A stretch of DNA of 53,980 bases from CACKLF01 sp002725175 (GCA_002725175.2 PBQX02000027.1:1-53980); one strand, 5' to 3'. Shown: positions 26,326 to 35,031, counted from the first letter of the stretch. The notes: generated from the sequence alone by a model not told the origin. Numbers and translations: made by a program.

Positions 26326-27282
26326 ATGAATAATAACTCGCCACATCTACCAGACGCAATAAAATTAAACTGGGTTGATATAATTGCACCTGATTGGAGT
26401 ATACCTTACCTACGTCTTAGCCGAATGGATAGGCCTATTGGAACTTGGTTACTTTTGATTCCCTGTTGGTGGGGGCTTTGTCTTGGTATCCTTGAGAGTG
26501 ATACTAAGGTCAGTTTATATGATTTCTGGTTGGCCGTTAGCTTTACTTTGGGGGCTATTCTGATGCGTGGAGCTGGATGCACCTGGAACGACATAAATGA
26601 TTGGAAACTGGATTCAAAAGTACAGCGGACGAAACTAAGGCCGATACCTTCGGGTCAAGTGTCCAATAGAAAAGCATTTGCTTGGATGATCATTCAGGCT
26701 CTTGCCTCGTTACTTATTCTACTTTCATTTCCTAGCTTTTCAATTTTTATAGGGATTGTGTCTTTATTACCTGTTATTATTTATCCCTACGCTAAGCGAT
26801 TTACCTGGTGGCCACAAATTTTTCTTGGGATAGCATTTAACTGGGGAATTTTACTTGGTTTCTCAACTCAAGGCCTTGGAATTAGCTTAGGTTGTTTCAT
26901 TCTTTATATAGCTGGAATTTTCTGGACCCTATTTTATGACACTATATATGCTTTCCAAGATATTGATGATGATAGTATTGTTGGCATTAAATCAACGGCA
27001 AGGCTTTTTAAAGAAAATGCAGCCTCTTGGCTTTTCACTTTTGTAATTATCTTTTTTATACTAGCTGGTTTAGCATTTTATGTTTCACTTTTTCATATAT
27101 CAGAAACTATATTCTTTATTTGTTTCCTGGGTGTCTTTATATTTTGTTGTAGCCTTTTTATACAATTAATTAAACTTGATACTAAGCTACCACATGTTTG
27201 CTTAAGATTGTTTTGCTCAAACAAAATGTCGGGACTAATACTTTGTCTATTCTTAGCGGGCAGCTTATTTTTGAGTATTTGA
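26326..27282 (+). CDS. ubiA: 4-hydroxybenzoate polyprenyltransferase UbiA
   Basis: Membrane prenyltransferase that attaches the isoprenoid tail to 4-hydroxybenzoate in ubiquinone synthesis. The 318 residues show the first Asp-rich motif NDINDWKLDSKVQRTKLRP (about 87-105) and the second DTIYAFQDIDDDSIVGIKSTA, with about eight or nine membrane helices. Start ATG at 26326. It converges on moaE with an 11-bp gap. Confidence 0.95.
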   Translation: MNNNSPHLPDAIKLNWVDIIAPDWSIPYLRLSRMDRPIGTWLLLIPCWWGLCLGILESDTKVSLYDFWLAVSFTLGAILMRGAGCTWNDINDWKLDSKVQRTKLRPIPSGQVSNRKAFAWMIIQALASLLILLSFPSFSIFIGIVSLLPVIIYPYAKRFTWWPQIFLGIAFNWGILLGFSTQGLGISLGCFILYIAGIFWTLFYDTIYAFQDIDDDSIVGIKSTARLFKENAASWLFTFVIIFFILAGLAFYVSLFHISETIFFICFLGVFIFCCSLFIQLIKLDTKLPHVCLRLFCSNKMSGLILCLFLAGSLFLSI

Positions 27283-27293
27283 CTTGGCCTGAA

Positions 27294-27743
27294 TTACCAT
27301 GAATCCATTTTCTGTATATCGTCTAAACTTTGATTGACCCAAGCGGAGCCTTTTCTATTAAATTCTTTTTTCCAAAAAGGAGCGTCTGATTTAAGATAAT
27401 CCATAATAAACGTGCCGCCCTGAAATACATCACTTCTATTATGAGAAGCCAAAACAAGATTTACAATATTATCACCTGGTTTTAATAAGCCAAACCTATG
27501 GACCAGATGAATTTCTTTTATCTGCCATCTTTCTAATGCTGATTGGCAAATATTTTTAAGCTGCGCTTTAGCCATTGAGGGGTAATGCTCGATATATAAA
27601 TTTGTAACTTCATCCAATTCAAAAAAATCTTTAACAAGCCCAGTAAATGCTACTTTTGCTCCAATATCTTTTCTATCCTTGCCGACTAAGTTGTAAATGA
27701 GGCCTGGATCAAAATCATCCTCTTGGATTTTTATAGAGAGCAC
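27294..27743 (-). CDS. moaE: Molybdopterin synthase catalytic subunit MoaE
   Basis: MoaE with thiocarboxylated MoaD converts cyclic pyranopterin to molybdopterin. Motifs: IGAKVAFTGLVKD, YIEHYPSMAKAQL, VHRFGLLKPGDNIVNLVLASHNR and APFWKKEF. The open frame extends upstream into moaD, but I place the start at GTG 27741-27743, because it lies one base after the moaD TGA, has AGGGGG 6-7 bp upstream, and matches the usual MoaE N terminus just before IQEDDFDPG. The product is then 149 residues, normal for the family. Confidence 0.9.
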   Translation of the reverse strand: MLSIKIQEDDFDPGLIYNLVGKDRKDIGAKVAFTGLVKDFFELDEVTNLYIEHYPSMAKAQLKNICQSALERWQIKEIHLVHRFGLLKPGDNIVNLVLASHNRSDVFQGGTFIMDYLKSDAPFWKKEFNRKGSAWVNQSLDDIQKMDSW

Positions 27744-27744
27744 A

Positions 27745-27993
27745 TCAACCCCCTGTAACTGGTGGGAAAAATGCAATTTCTTTTGCATTCTTAATTGGGT
27801 GATTAAAATCGCTTACGAAAACCTGATCCACAGCTACCTTTATATGTTCTAAATTGCTAAAAGCTAATGTATAGTTTTCACCTTTCGAGGACAGCTCATC
27901 GATAAGATCTTTCACCGTATTAGAATTTGTTTGTATTTCTTCATGACCAGTACCTACTTTTTCTCGTACCCATGAAAAATAATAAACTTGCAT
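27745..27993 (-). CDS. moaD: Molybdopterin synthase sulfur carrier subunit MoaD
   Basis: An 82-residue ubiquitin-like sulfur carrier ending in the required Gly-Gly (FFPPVTGG), which is adenylated and thiocarboxylated before use by MoaE. The VYYFSWVREKVG start and the KEIAFFPPVTGG end are typical. It lies 2 bp after pgsA and 1 bp before the inferred moaE start, in the order uvrC-pgsA-moaD-moaE. Confidence 0.93.
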   Translation of the reverse strand: MQVYYFSWVREKVGTGHEEIQTNSNTVKDLIDELSSKGENYTLAFSNLEHIKVAVDQVFVSDFNHPIKNAKEIAFFPPVTGG

Positions 27994-27995
27994 GC

Positions 27996-28562
27996 CTAAT
28001 CCCGAAAAAATGGTTTTGCTTTTATAAAATAATCCAGACCACTAATTAGTGTTAAAACTGCAGCTGCCCAAATTAAGACTAAACCAATATATTCGAAACT
28101 GGAAAACTCAGGATAAGCAAGAAAGAAGATCAATGTACCTATCGCTGTTAACTGTAATCCAGTCTTTATCTTGGCAATCCAAGAGACTTGAAGGACTTCA
28201 GACCTTTTACTGACGTGCTCTCTAAGCCCAGATATGAAAATCTCCCTAAATATTATCACAACTATTGGAAGACCTATCATTAATTTGAAATCATCGCCAA
28301 CTTTTGTACCGTATAAAACACATAATAATATTACCGTCATAAGTTTGTCTGCTATGGGATCCAAAACTTTTCCAAATTCCGTACTTTGATTTAGGGTTCT
28401 AGCTGTTAACCCATCTAGGTAATCAGTTAGCGATGCTAAGATGAAAAGAAGGAAAGCAAAAATTAGAGGGCCCTGGCCTTTAGCGGTTATTATTAGTACG
28501 GCAATAATGGGAACACATATTATTCTAAATATGGTTAGAAAATTAGGCAAATTTAGCATCAT
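27996..28562 (-). CDS. pgsA: CDP-diacylglycerol-glycerol-3-phosphate phosphatidyltransferase
   Basis: Integral membrane enzyme forming phosphatidylglycerol phosphate. The 188 residues begin NLPNFLTIFRI, typical of PgsA, and carry the CDP-alcohol phosphotransferase motif as DYLDGLTARTLNQSTEFGKVLDPIADK (DG-x2-AR-x8-G-x3-D-x3-D) at about 47-73. Four to six membrane helices follow. It is 21 bp after uvrC, a common bacterial pairing. Confidence 0.95.
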   Translation of the reverse strand: MMLNLPNFLTIFRIICVPIIAVLIITAKGQGPLIFAFLLFILASLTDYLDGLTARTLNQSTEFGKVLDPIADKLMTVILLCVLYGTKVGDDFKLMIGLPIVVIIFREIFISGLREHVSKRSEVLQVSWIAKIKTGLQLTAIGTLIFFLAYPEFSSFEYIGLVLIWAAAVLTLISGLDYFIKAKPFFRD

Positions 28563-28583
28563 CTTTTATTATATTCCCAGTTT

Positions 28584-30431
28584 TTAATTTGATTCTCTAA
28601 AATGATTGAATATGACCTTTGCAAGTTCTTCGGAAATACCATCTACTGACTTTAAATCTAATCTACTAGCTTTAGATACTGCCTTTGCTGAACCAAATTT
28701 AGATAATAATGATTTCTTCCTAACTGAGCCAATTCCTTCAATTTCGTCTAAAGGTGAAATATATGCATCTTTAGCTCTTTTTAATCTATGCCCTCCTATG
28801 GCAAATCTATGAGCTTCATCCCTAATCCTTTGCAAAAAATATAATATTGGGTCTTTTGATTTTAAAGTAAATGGTCCTTCACCATGAAGGTAAATTTCCT
28901 CTTTTCCAGCATTGCGGTCTAACCCTTTAGCTACTCCAACTACTGAAATATCTTTGACACCTAATGAATGCAAGGTAGAAACAGCAGCAGACACTTGTGC
29001 CTTACCTCCATCCACAATAATTAATTCAGGTATGTTGCTTAAAACATTGGCTTTTGCATTTTCATATTTTTTCCTAAACCTTCTTGAAAGCATTTCCTTC
29101 ATCATTGCAATATCATCACCCTTTTTAACAATATCTTCACTAAAGTTATATTTTCTATACTGAGATTTAATATAACCTTCATCTCCTAAAACTATCATTG
29201 CTCCTAAAGCATGCTTGCCCTGAAAATGTGAGTTATCATATACTTCGATCCTAGAAGGATATTTGTTTAGGTTCAACTTCTTTTGAAGGCCCCTTATTAA
29301 TTGCTTCTGATTTAAAATATCACTTAACTTTCTTATCAACTCTTCTTCCGCATTCTTTATGGCCCACGAAATTAACTCCTTCTTTTCACCACGCTTAGGG
29401 AAAATAATATGCACCTTCAGGTTTGCCCTTGCGGTCAGGAATGCGTTTAAGACTTTAATATCTGGCAAATCGTTAGAAAGAATTATTTCAGATGGAGGAA
29501 CTCGGTTTAGATAAAATTGCGTTATGAAAGCTTCCATTAACTCAAAGCTATCTGCACCTCTACCCGTTTTTGGGAAATATGCATGGTTACCAAAAATTTT
29601 ATTATTCCTTATAAATACTACTTGTATACACGCTTCATTTCCACTTTCGAATAAAGCAAATAAATCAGCATCCTTAACTGTCTTTGGATTGATTTTTTGA
29701 GAGCTTTGTATTTCCGTTAACGCTTTAATTCTGTCCCTTAATTTTGCGGCCTTTTCAAATAGCAATTGAGCACTAGCATTCTCCATTTCTATGGCCAAAT
29801 TACTCTGAACCTTGCTATTTTCTCCGGTCAAAAATTTATTGGCTTGGTTGCATAAATCACTATATGCTTCCTTACTAATGTAACCGACGCATGGCGCTGA
29901 ACACTTTTTAATCTGATACAGAAGACATGCCCTTTTTCTAGTGCCAAAGTCTGGATCAGTACATGTTCGTAATAGGAATGCTTTTTGCAATTGATTTATA
30001 GTTCTATTTGTCGCTGGCGCAGATGAAAATGGTCCATAGTATTTCCCAAGTTTACCTCTACCACCCCTATGCTTTGACAGTCTTGGAAAAGATTGATGAG
30101 TGCTCAAGTAGATATAGGGGAAACTTTTATCGTCCCTCAATAAAACATTGTATTTTGGTTTTAATTCTTTAATCAAATTCTGCTCTAAAAGCAGAGCCTC
30201 TACTTCTGTCTCCGTAGTTAAAAATGCCATAGAAGAAATTTCAGAGATCATTCTTTTAATACGATTTGAGTTCCCTTCTAACTTTGCATAACTCGCAACC
30301 CTTTTCCTTAAATTTTTTGCCTTTCCAACATATAAAACATCCCCATTCTTATCTATCATTCGATAGACACCTGGCTTTTGAGTTAACTTTCTCACATTAT
30401 CTTTTACAATTTCCACACCTTCCAAAATCAC
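28584..30431 (-). CDS. uvrC: Excinuclease ABC subunit C
   Basis: UvrC makes the two incisions of nucleotide excision repair. The 615 residues show the GIY-YIG domain (KPGVYRMIDKNGDVLYVGKAKNLRKRV, about 19-45), the UVR domain (about 207-240), the central RNase H-like domain with RIEVYDNSHFQG and ELIIVDGGKAQVSA, and tandem helix-hairpin-helix motifs near the C terminus (LDEIEGIGSVRKKSLLSKFG). Intact and of usual length. Its start faces a 403-bp gene-free stretch. Confidence 0.97.
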   Translation of the reverse strand: MILEGVEIVKDNVRKLTQKPGVYRMIDKNGDVLYVGKAKNLRKRVASYAKLEGNSNRIKRMISEISSMAFLTTETEVEALLLEQNLIKELKPKYNVLLRDDKSFPYIYLSTHQSFPRLSKHRGGRGKLGKYYGPFSSAPATNRTINQLQKAFLLRTCTDPDFGTRKRACLLYQIKKCSAPCVGYISKEAYSDLCNQANKFLTGENSKVQSNLAIEMENASAQLLFEKAAKLRDRIKALTEIQSSQKINPKTVKDADLFALFESGNEACIQVVFIRNNKIFGNHAYFPKTGRGADSFELMEAFITQFYLNRVPPSEIILSNDLPDIKVLNAFLTARANLKVHIIFPKRGEKKELISWAIKNAEEELIRKLSDILNQKQLIRGLQKKLNLNKYPSRIEVYDNSHFQGKHALGAMIVLGDEGYIKSQYRKYNFSEDIVKKGDDIAMMKEMLSRRFRKKYENAKANVLSNIPELIIVDGGKAQVSAAVSTLHSLGVKDISVVGVAKGLDRNAGKEEIYLHGEGPFTLKSKDPILYFLQRIRDEAHRFAIGGHRLKRAKDAYISPLDEIEGIGSVRKKSLLSKFGSAKAVSKASRLDLKSVDGISEELAKVIFNHFRESN

Positions 30432-30574
30432 GATGCTTTCCTTACTGTAGAATTTATATTTGCAATAAGCTCAAGTTTTATTGAAAAAAATATCTTCCAT
30501 TATTTTCATTACTGATTCTCTTACGCCTGCACTTTATTGAAAGTTTTTTCAAGAAAAAAAGTTTCCACTGAAGT

Positions 30575-30595
30575 TGGGGATAAGTCTGGGGATAA
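30575..30595. promoter_or_regulatory. Two DnaA-box-like motifs, 12 bp apart
   Basis: TGGGGATAA occurs at 30575-30583 and again at 30587-30595. Each differs from the DnaA box TGTGGATAA by one base. The pair is in helical-phase-like spacing (12 bp) and next to a very AT-rich run. Two such matches so close together are unlikely by chance, but a functional role is untested. Confidence 0.4.
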
Positions 30596-30644
30596 ATGTA
30601 TATTTTTATCATAATATCATTATATTTTAGGTACTTTATTAAAT

Positions 30645-30668
30645 TGCCTAAATTTTAGGCATTTTTTT
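30645..30668 (+). terminator. Intrinsic terminator-like hairpin on the plus strand
   Basis: A perfect 8-bp inverted repeat TGCCTAAA/TTTAGGCA (30645-30661, one-base centre, so the effective loop opens a pair or two) is followed by seven T at 30662-30668. The T-run is good only on the plus strand, yet no plus-strand gene lies upstream, so it may end an unannotated transcript starting within the gap. It could also serve the minus-strand operon less efficiently. Confidence 0.5.
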
Positions 30669-30681
30669 AACTTATTGTTTT

Positions 30682-30696
30682 TTAAGGATAAATTAA
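30682..30696. promoter_or_regulatory. CtrA-like motif TTAA-N7-TTAA
   Basis: TTAA at 30682-30685 and 30693-30696 are separated by exactly seven bases, matching the full CtrA recognition motif of Alphaproteobacteria. In DNA this AT-rich the motif also arises by chance at appreciable frequency, so its weight comes only from lying about 90 bp from the DnaA-box-like pair. Confidence 0.25.
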
Positions 30697-30834
30697 TTTT
30701 TTAAAAAAGAAAAACAAGAGCAGCTCATCAAAAATAACTAATTTTCAAGCAAATCTCTTTGTAAGTGGACAAATTTAGTTCTTTAAAGAGAAATTTCAAA
30801 CAAAAGATCAAGGTATTCAATAATTTACGAGCAG

Positions 30835-31590
30835 TTACCATTCCAAACTTTGACCACCGTCAGCACATATGAACTGCCCAGTTATACCTTTATTTTCTAA
30901 GAAAAAATTCATGCTGCCAATTATATCCTCTAAATTTGAACCGCGCTTTAGGACTGTATTTTTTCTTTGCTCTAAAAAACTTTTAACGCTTTGGTTTTTA
31001 GCAATTAAGGTTGGGCCTGGCCCTATTCCATTAACGCGAACCCTTGGAGCCATTTCTTGAGCTGCCGTCTTTGTAAACGACCAAAGAGCCATTTTTGCAA
31101 TCGTATAAGTTGAAAAAAAAGGAGATGTATTTACAACTCTCTGATCAATTATGTTTATTATTTGAGCCTTAGAAACTAATTCTTTCCTTTCATCAAGAAT
31201 CGGTTTTGGAGCTTGCTTGAAAAAGGCCTGAGACAAGAAAAATGGAGCTTTTATATTGGTTCCAAAATGCCGATCCCAATTCTCTAGCGTAGCTGTTTCT
31301 ATAGTATCATATTCAAAAATAGATGCGTTGTTAATTAAAGTCGTCAGCGGCTTATTTAGTAACTTTACTGATTTAGATACCAAATTTAATATCTCTTCGT
31401 CATTTAAAAGATCAGCTTTTATCGAGTAAGCCTGAACCCCTTTAGATCTAGCATATTCAACGACTTTCTCTGCTCCTTCTGAGTCGGTATTATAATGGAC
31501 AATAATATCATAGCCATTTTCTGCCAATGAATTCGATATTGCCCCTCCAATTCTCTTAGATCCCCCAGTTATTAATGCAGATCTTTCCAT
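30835..31590 (-). CDS. SDR oxidoreductase, pteridine reductase / FolM-like
   Basis: A 251-residue short-chain reductase with TGGSKRIGGAIS (8-19), where the Arg-Ile-Gly variant is typical of pteridine reductases and FolM dihydromonapterin reductases. INNASIFEYD, the catalytic YTIAK, NGIGPGPTL and the end GQFICADGGQSLEW also match. The substrate is therefore likely a pterin or dihydrofolate, but this is a family inference. ATG at 31590 has AGGAG 5 bp upstream. Last gene of a four-gene minus-strand run with sppA, a small membrane protein and the antiporter. Confidence 0.83.
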   Translation of the reverse strand: MERSALITGGSKRIGGAISNSLAENGYDIIVHYNTDSEGAEKVVEYARSKGVQAYSIKADLLNDEEILNLVSKSVKLLNKPLTTLINNASIFEYDTIETATLENWDRHFGTNIKAPFFLSQAFFKQAPKPILDERKELVSKAQIINIIDQRVVNTSPFFSTYTIAKMALWSFTKTAAQEMAPRVRVNGIGPGPTLIAKNQSVKSFLEQRKNTVLKRGSNLEDIIGSMNFFLENKGITGQFICADGGQSLEW

Positions 31591-31602
31591 TTTACTCCTA
31601 TT

Positions 31603-32553
31603 TCAATAAACTAAAAACCAAAGATAGCTTGNATAGCTAAGTAAAAATACAGCNCCCCAATTCCTACCTATAATTCTAGGCTTTATAACAATAGCCAACA
31701 AAAAAACAACAGAAACGAAGAGATAGCCAAGTGACTGAACCAAATCTATTTGTTGAAAATTTATGGGTGCAATTAGGGATGCAACACCTACAATAAATAA
31801 AATATTAAATAAGTTTGAACCTATTATATTTCCCAAAATTACTTCTCCCTGATTTCTCCTAACTGCCGCGAATGTAGTGGCTAATTCTGGAAGTGAAGTA
31901 CCAACCGCTACAATTGATAAACCTATGACCTCCTCAGACACATTAAAGAATTGAGCCAGCCCTACAGCACCATTTATGAGAAAGTGAGCTCCTAGAGGCA
32001 ATCCAAAGATGCCAAGCAATATTAGCCCTGCAATTTTTAGGAGTTTGCTCCACTTCGGACCTTCAAAGCTTTCTGAGCCATCAATTATTTCTTGTTTTAT
32101 GCTGCTTTTTGAAGACCTAGCTAAAATGTATGACCTAATTAGAATGGAAATCTGAAGCAATATTAAAATAATACCNTGCCAGAAAAATATTGCTCCATTT
32201 GTTAATAACAATATAAAGAATATTGTTGCCCCAAACATAATCCAGTAATCAGTTATTGAACTAGAAGACCTGATATCAAGTGAAAAGAATAATATGGGCA
32301 GCCCAAGTACTAATAAGACATTTGCAATATTAGATCCAACAACATTACCTAAAGCCATTCCAGAAAGCCCGGATAAAGATGCCTGTATTGCAACAATAAG
32401 TTCAGGCGCAGATGTTCCAAACGCCACAACTGTTAAGCCAATAATTAAAGGAGAGATATTAAACCTTAAACCCGCTAAAACACTACCTTTGACTAAGGAG
32501 TCTCCACAAAAACTTAAGAGAAAAACACCTGCTAAAATTTGAACTAAAATCAA
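31603..32553 (-). CDS. Calcium/sodium antiporter (CaCA family, YrbG-like)
   Basis: A 316-residue inner-membrane cation exchanger with two inverted repeats, each bearing the CaCA alpha motif: GNVVGSNIANVLLVLG with APELIVAI in the first half and GNIIGSNLFNILFIVG with LPELATTF in the second. About ten membrane helices. Family members exchange calcium for sodium or protons. The TTG start is at 32553, and the gene is 12 bp before the FolM-like SDR gene. Confidence 0.92.
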   Translation of the reverse strand: MILVQILAGVFLLSFCGDSLVKGSVLAGLRFNISPLIIGLTVVAFGTSAPELIVAIQASLSGLSGMALGNVVGSNIANVLLVLGLPILFFSLDIRSSSSITDYWIMFGATIFFILLLTNGAIFFWXGIILILLQISILIRSYILARSSKSSIKQEIIDGSESFEGPKWSKLLKIAGLILLGIFGLPLGAHFLINGAVGLAQFFNVSEEVIGLSIVAVGTSLPELATTFAAVRRNQGEVILGNIIGSNLFNILFIVGVASLIAPINFQQIDLVQSLGYLFVSVVFLLAIVIKPRIIGRNWXAVFLLSYXSYLWFLVY

Positions 32554-32581
32554 AGGCTACACTCTTTAAANTTTCTTACAG

Positions 32582-32758
32582 TTAAGTTTCACACAAACAA
32601 GGNCCAGTGCCTATAATATAGGAATCACATTTCTTACATTTAGANGGGCTTTCAAAGACATTCTGTTCATTATTTTTCGGTTTCACTTTCTGACTTAACT
32701 TGATGACTGCGTAAAGAACAAACAAACCTAATGCCAAAAACAAAATCTTATTGATCAT
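32582..32758 (-). CDS. Small membrane-anchored Cys-rich protein (58 aa)
   Basis: The minus strand encodes 58 residues from ATG 32756-32758 to TAA 32582-32584. Residues 4-20 form one hydrophobic helix (ILFLALGLFVLYAVIKL), a polar linker follows, then CKKC (41-44) and CLC (54-56), a possible zinc ribbon or metal site facing the cytoplasm or periplasm. The ATG has AGGAAA 5 bp upstream and lies 5 bp after the sppA stop, so it sits in the sppA-antiporter-SDR operon. It resembles the small PP0621-type proteins with a membrane anchor and a Cys cluster, but function is unknown. Confidence 0.7.
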   Translation of the reverse strand: MINKILFLALGLFVLYAVIKLSQKVKPKNNEQNVFESXSKCKKCDSYIIGTXPCLCET

Positions 32759-32763
32759 TTTTC

Positions 32764-33564
32764 CTATAAACCATATCTTGATAAATTAATCTTGTTAGCT
32801 ACAGTTTCAATTAAAGAATTGTAGACACTTCCTGTCAATCGCCCAAAAAAAGATTTTTTTGAAGAAACCTTTATTAGTTTGCAAGTATCTCCAAATCTGT
32901 TTGAGATTACATCCTCTAGATGGCCTACTCCATCGATCAAACCATTATTTAAGGCCTCATTAGCAAGCCAGAACTCTCCAGAGAAAATATCCTCAGATTT
33001 AATCTTTTCTCCTCTGCTAAGCTTCACATGGCTTATGAAATTCTCATGGATTTGCCCTTGTAGCTTCTTAAGTTTTTTAATATCAGCCTGTTTTTGAGGA
33101 CGGAAAGGGTCTAAAATACTCTTATCCTCTCCAGAGGTGTATACTCTTCTTTCTATTCCTTGCCTTTCTATTAATTCATGAAATCCAAAACCACTTGAGA
33201 TTACACCTATCGATCCGATTATTGTGTTTTCGTCAGCGAATATTTCATCAGCTGCACAAGCTAACCAATAGCCTCCCGAAGCAGCAACATCTTCACAGAA
33301 AGCTAAAACATGTGTTTTATTTTTTTTTGCCAATCTCTTTATCCTTGCTGCTATCAAAGAAGACTGTGCTGGAGACCCACCAGGGGAATTGATTATTAAA
33401 ACTACTGCAGAAAGTTTTCTAAATGAAAATGCTTTTTCAATAGTTTTAGAAACAGACACATCATTTAAACCTGCTCCAAATGTCATAGATGGTGCTATAG
33501 TACCTTCAAGCCTAACTATGGCTACCTTATTCTTTTTCTTAAAAAGCTTAGAAACCCAATTCAA
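32764..33564 (-). CDS. sppA: S49 family signal-peptide peptidase (SppA/SohB)
   Basis: A 266-residue membrane-associated serine protease of the short SppA type that degrades cleaved signal peptides. The serine lies in EDVAASGGYWLACAADEIFAD and the likely catalytic lysine in VKLSRGEKIK; SPGGSPAQS is the preceding conserved loop. Unlike E. coli SppA it has one domain, and no strong N-terminal anchor is visible. The TTG start is at 33564. It heads the minus-strand four-gene run and is divergent from the CaiB gene by 129 bp. Confidence 0.9.
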   Translation of the reverse strand: MNWVSKLFKKKNKVAIVRLEGTIAPSMTFGAGLNDVSVSKTIEKAFSFRKLSAVVLIINSPGGSPAQSSLIAARIKRLAKKNKTHVLAFCEDVAASGGYWLACAADEIFADENTIIGSIGVISSGFGFHELIERQGIERRVYTSGEDKSILDPFRPQKQADIKKLKKLQGQIHENFISHVKLSRGEKIKSEDIFSGEFWLANEALNNGLIDGVGHLEDVISNRFGDTCKLIKVSSKKSFFGRLTGSVYNSLIETVANKINLSRYGL

Positions 33565-33693
33565 TTTAACAGAATCCCTTCCTTAGAAATAATACTACAC
33601 TTCGTAATGAAAATTCTCAAAAGATGCAATGTCTTGAAGTTTTTCTGAACTCAATTAATACTTCATACACTGTAACTAATTTAAAGGCGTAAA

Positions 33694-34830
33694 TTGACTC
33701 AACCTCTAAAAGGATTGCGGGTACTAGAGCTAGCCCGTGTTTTAGCTGGCCCTTGGGCCGGACAGACTCTAGCAGATCTTGGTGCCGAAGTTGTGAAAGT
33801 CGAAAGCCCAAGTGGTGACGAAACCAGAGGATGGGGGCCGCCTTTCCATAAGGATGGATCTGCAGCCTATTTCCACAGTACAAATAGGGGCAAAAAATCT
33901 ATCGTAGCAGATTTTAGAAATAATGCAGACTTAGCTTTAGTAAAAAAATTGGCATCCAAGGCTGACATCTTAATTGAAAATTTTAAAGTCGGTGGATTAA
34001 AAAAATACCGCCTTGATTATGAAAGTTTAAATCAGATTAATCCAAAACTTATTTATTGCTCAATTACTGGCTTTGGTCAAAATGGGCCTTATTCCAATCG
34101 ACCAGGCTATGATTTTATTATACAAGCAATGGGAGGAATTATGGACCTTACTGGAGAAAAGGATGGATTGCCTCAAAAACCTGGGATAGCTTACGCCGAT
34201 ATCTTTACAGGCCTTTATTCTGTTATTGCCATTATGTCCGGCCTAAAAGCATTGGATCAAACTGGGAAAGGAACTCATATTGATATGGCATTATTTGATA
34301 CACAGCTAGGAGTTCTTGCAAATCAGGCATCAAGCTATTTTTCAACGGGAAATATTCCAAAAAGGATGGGAAATGCCCATCCAGTTATTGTTCCTTACCA
34401 AGTTTTTGAAGTTAAGGATGGAGCTTTGGTAATCGCCTGTGGAAATAATAATCAATTTGTCAGGATGTGCGAGGCATTAAATTTAAAATTACACTTACAG
34501 GATGAGTTCAAAGAAAATCACCTCAGGGTTAAGAATCGATCAACGTTACTTCCTAAAATAGAATTTTGTTTAAAAGATTTAACAAAAAGGGAAGTTCTAG
34601 ATAAATTGCAAAACGCTGGTGTCCCTGCTGGACCTATAAATAATGTTGGCGAGGCATTAAATGACGAGCAGAGTTTGTTTAGAGAAATGAAAAAGGAACA
34701 CGGAGAAAGTTTTTATTTGAACAATCCCATTAAGTTTAATAATCTTGATTTAGCAAATAATTCTTCAGCCCAAAAACTAGATGCTGATAAAAAAGAGATT
34801 TCCAAAAAATCCTTTTGGGAAGACAATTGA
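33694..34830 (+). CDS. CaiB/BaiF (class III) CoA-transferase
   Basis: A 378-residue class III CoA-transferase. It shows GLRVLELARVLAGPWAGQTLADLGAEVVKVE at the N terminus, RGKKSIVADFRN, the region GYDFIIQAMGGIMDLTGEKDG with the conserved catalytic-Asp neighbourhood, and KGTHIDMALFDTQLG. Known members move CoA between acids such as succinate, glutarate, oxalate or carnitine. The glutaryl-CoA dehydrogenase gene 1.9 kb away suggests a glutarate CoA-transferase role, which is inference. TTG start at 33694 with AAAGG upstream. Confidence 0.9.
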   Translation: MTQPLKGLRVLELARVLAGPWAGQTLADLGAEVVKVESPSGDETRGWGPPFHKDGSAAYFHSTNRGKKSIVADFRNNADLALVKKLASKADILIENFKVGGLKKYRLDYESLNQINPKLIYCSITGFGQNGPYSNRPGYDFIIQAMGGIMDLTGEKDGLPQKPGIAYADIFTGLYSVIAIMSGLKALDQTGKGTHIDMALFDTQLGVLANQASSYFSTGNIPKRMGNAHPVIVPYQVFEVKDGALVIACGNNNQFVRMCEALNLKLHLQDEFKENHLRVKNRSTLLPKIEFCLKDLTKREVLDKLQNAGVPAGPINNVGEALNDEQSLFREMKKEHGESFYLNNPIKFNNLDLANNSSAQKLDADKKEISKKSFWEDN

Positions 34831-35031
34831 ACCGAAAAAATGTGATCTCGCTATCACCATAATTTCAACTCTTAAGATATTAAAGGTTCGATAATCTCTA
34901 AATTTATATCGATGAAATAAGGCAGACAAGAATAAGAAATTTACCACTTGTAAATGGGACTACAATTGAATTAAAAACACTCTTAAAAACCTTATCCACC
35001 GTATATTCCTTTTGATAAAAAACGGATTTTT
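34831..35031. other. Intergenic region upstream of ABC exporter
   Basis: About 200 bp between the CoA-transferase stop and the ABC ATPase start. It is AT-rich with no ORF, tRNA-like or strong hairpin structure that I could identify. It presumably holds the promoter of the two-gene ABC operon. Confidence 0.6.

Larger units (their letters stand above)
30432..30834. other. Gene-free AT-rich region with origin-like motifs
   Basis: The largest stretch without a gene apart from the riboswitch region. It contains, left to right, a short TTTTTTC/GAAAAAA palindrome (about 30544-30559), two same-strand TGGGGATAA motifs 12 bp apart, an AT-rich run, a perfect 8-bp hairpin followed by seven T, and a TTAA-N7-TTAA motif. 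I found no credible ORF. It separates the start of uvrC from the end of the next minus-strand operon. It could be an upstream control region for uvrC, hold a small RNA, or be a replication origin-like element. Confidence 0.5.

Noticed and set aside
27744..27788. Upstream ATG for moaE at 27788
   Set aside because: It would overlap moaD by 44 bp and add residues absent from MoaE; the GTG at 27743 has a ribosome binding site and correct spacing.
34970..35000. TTATCCACC near the ABC operon as a DnaA box
   Set aside because: A single partial match with no companion motif or AT-rich unwinding region.
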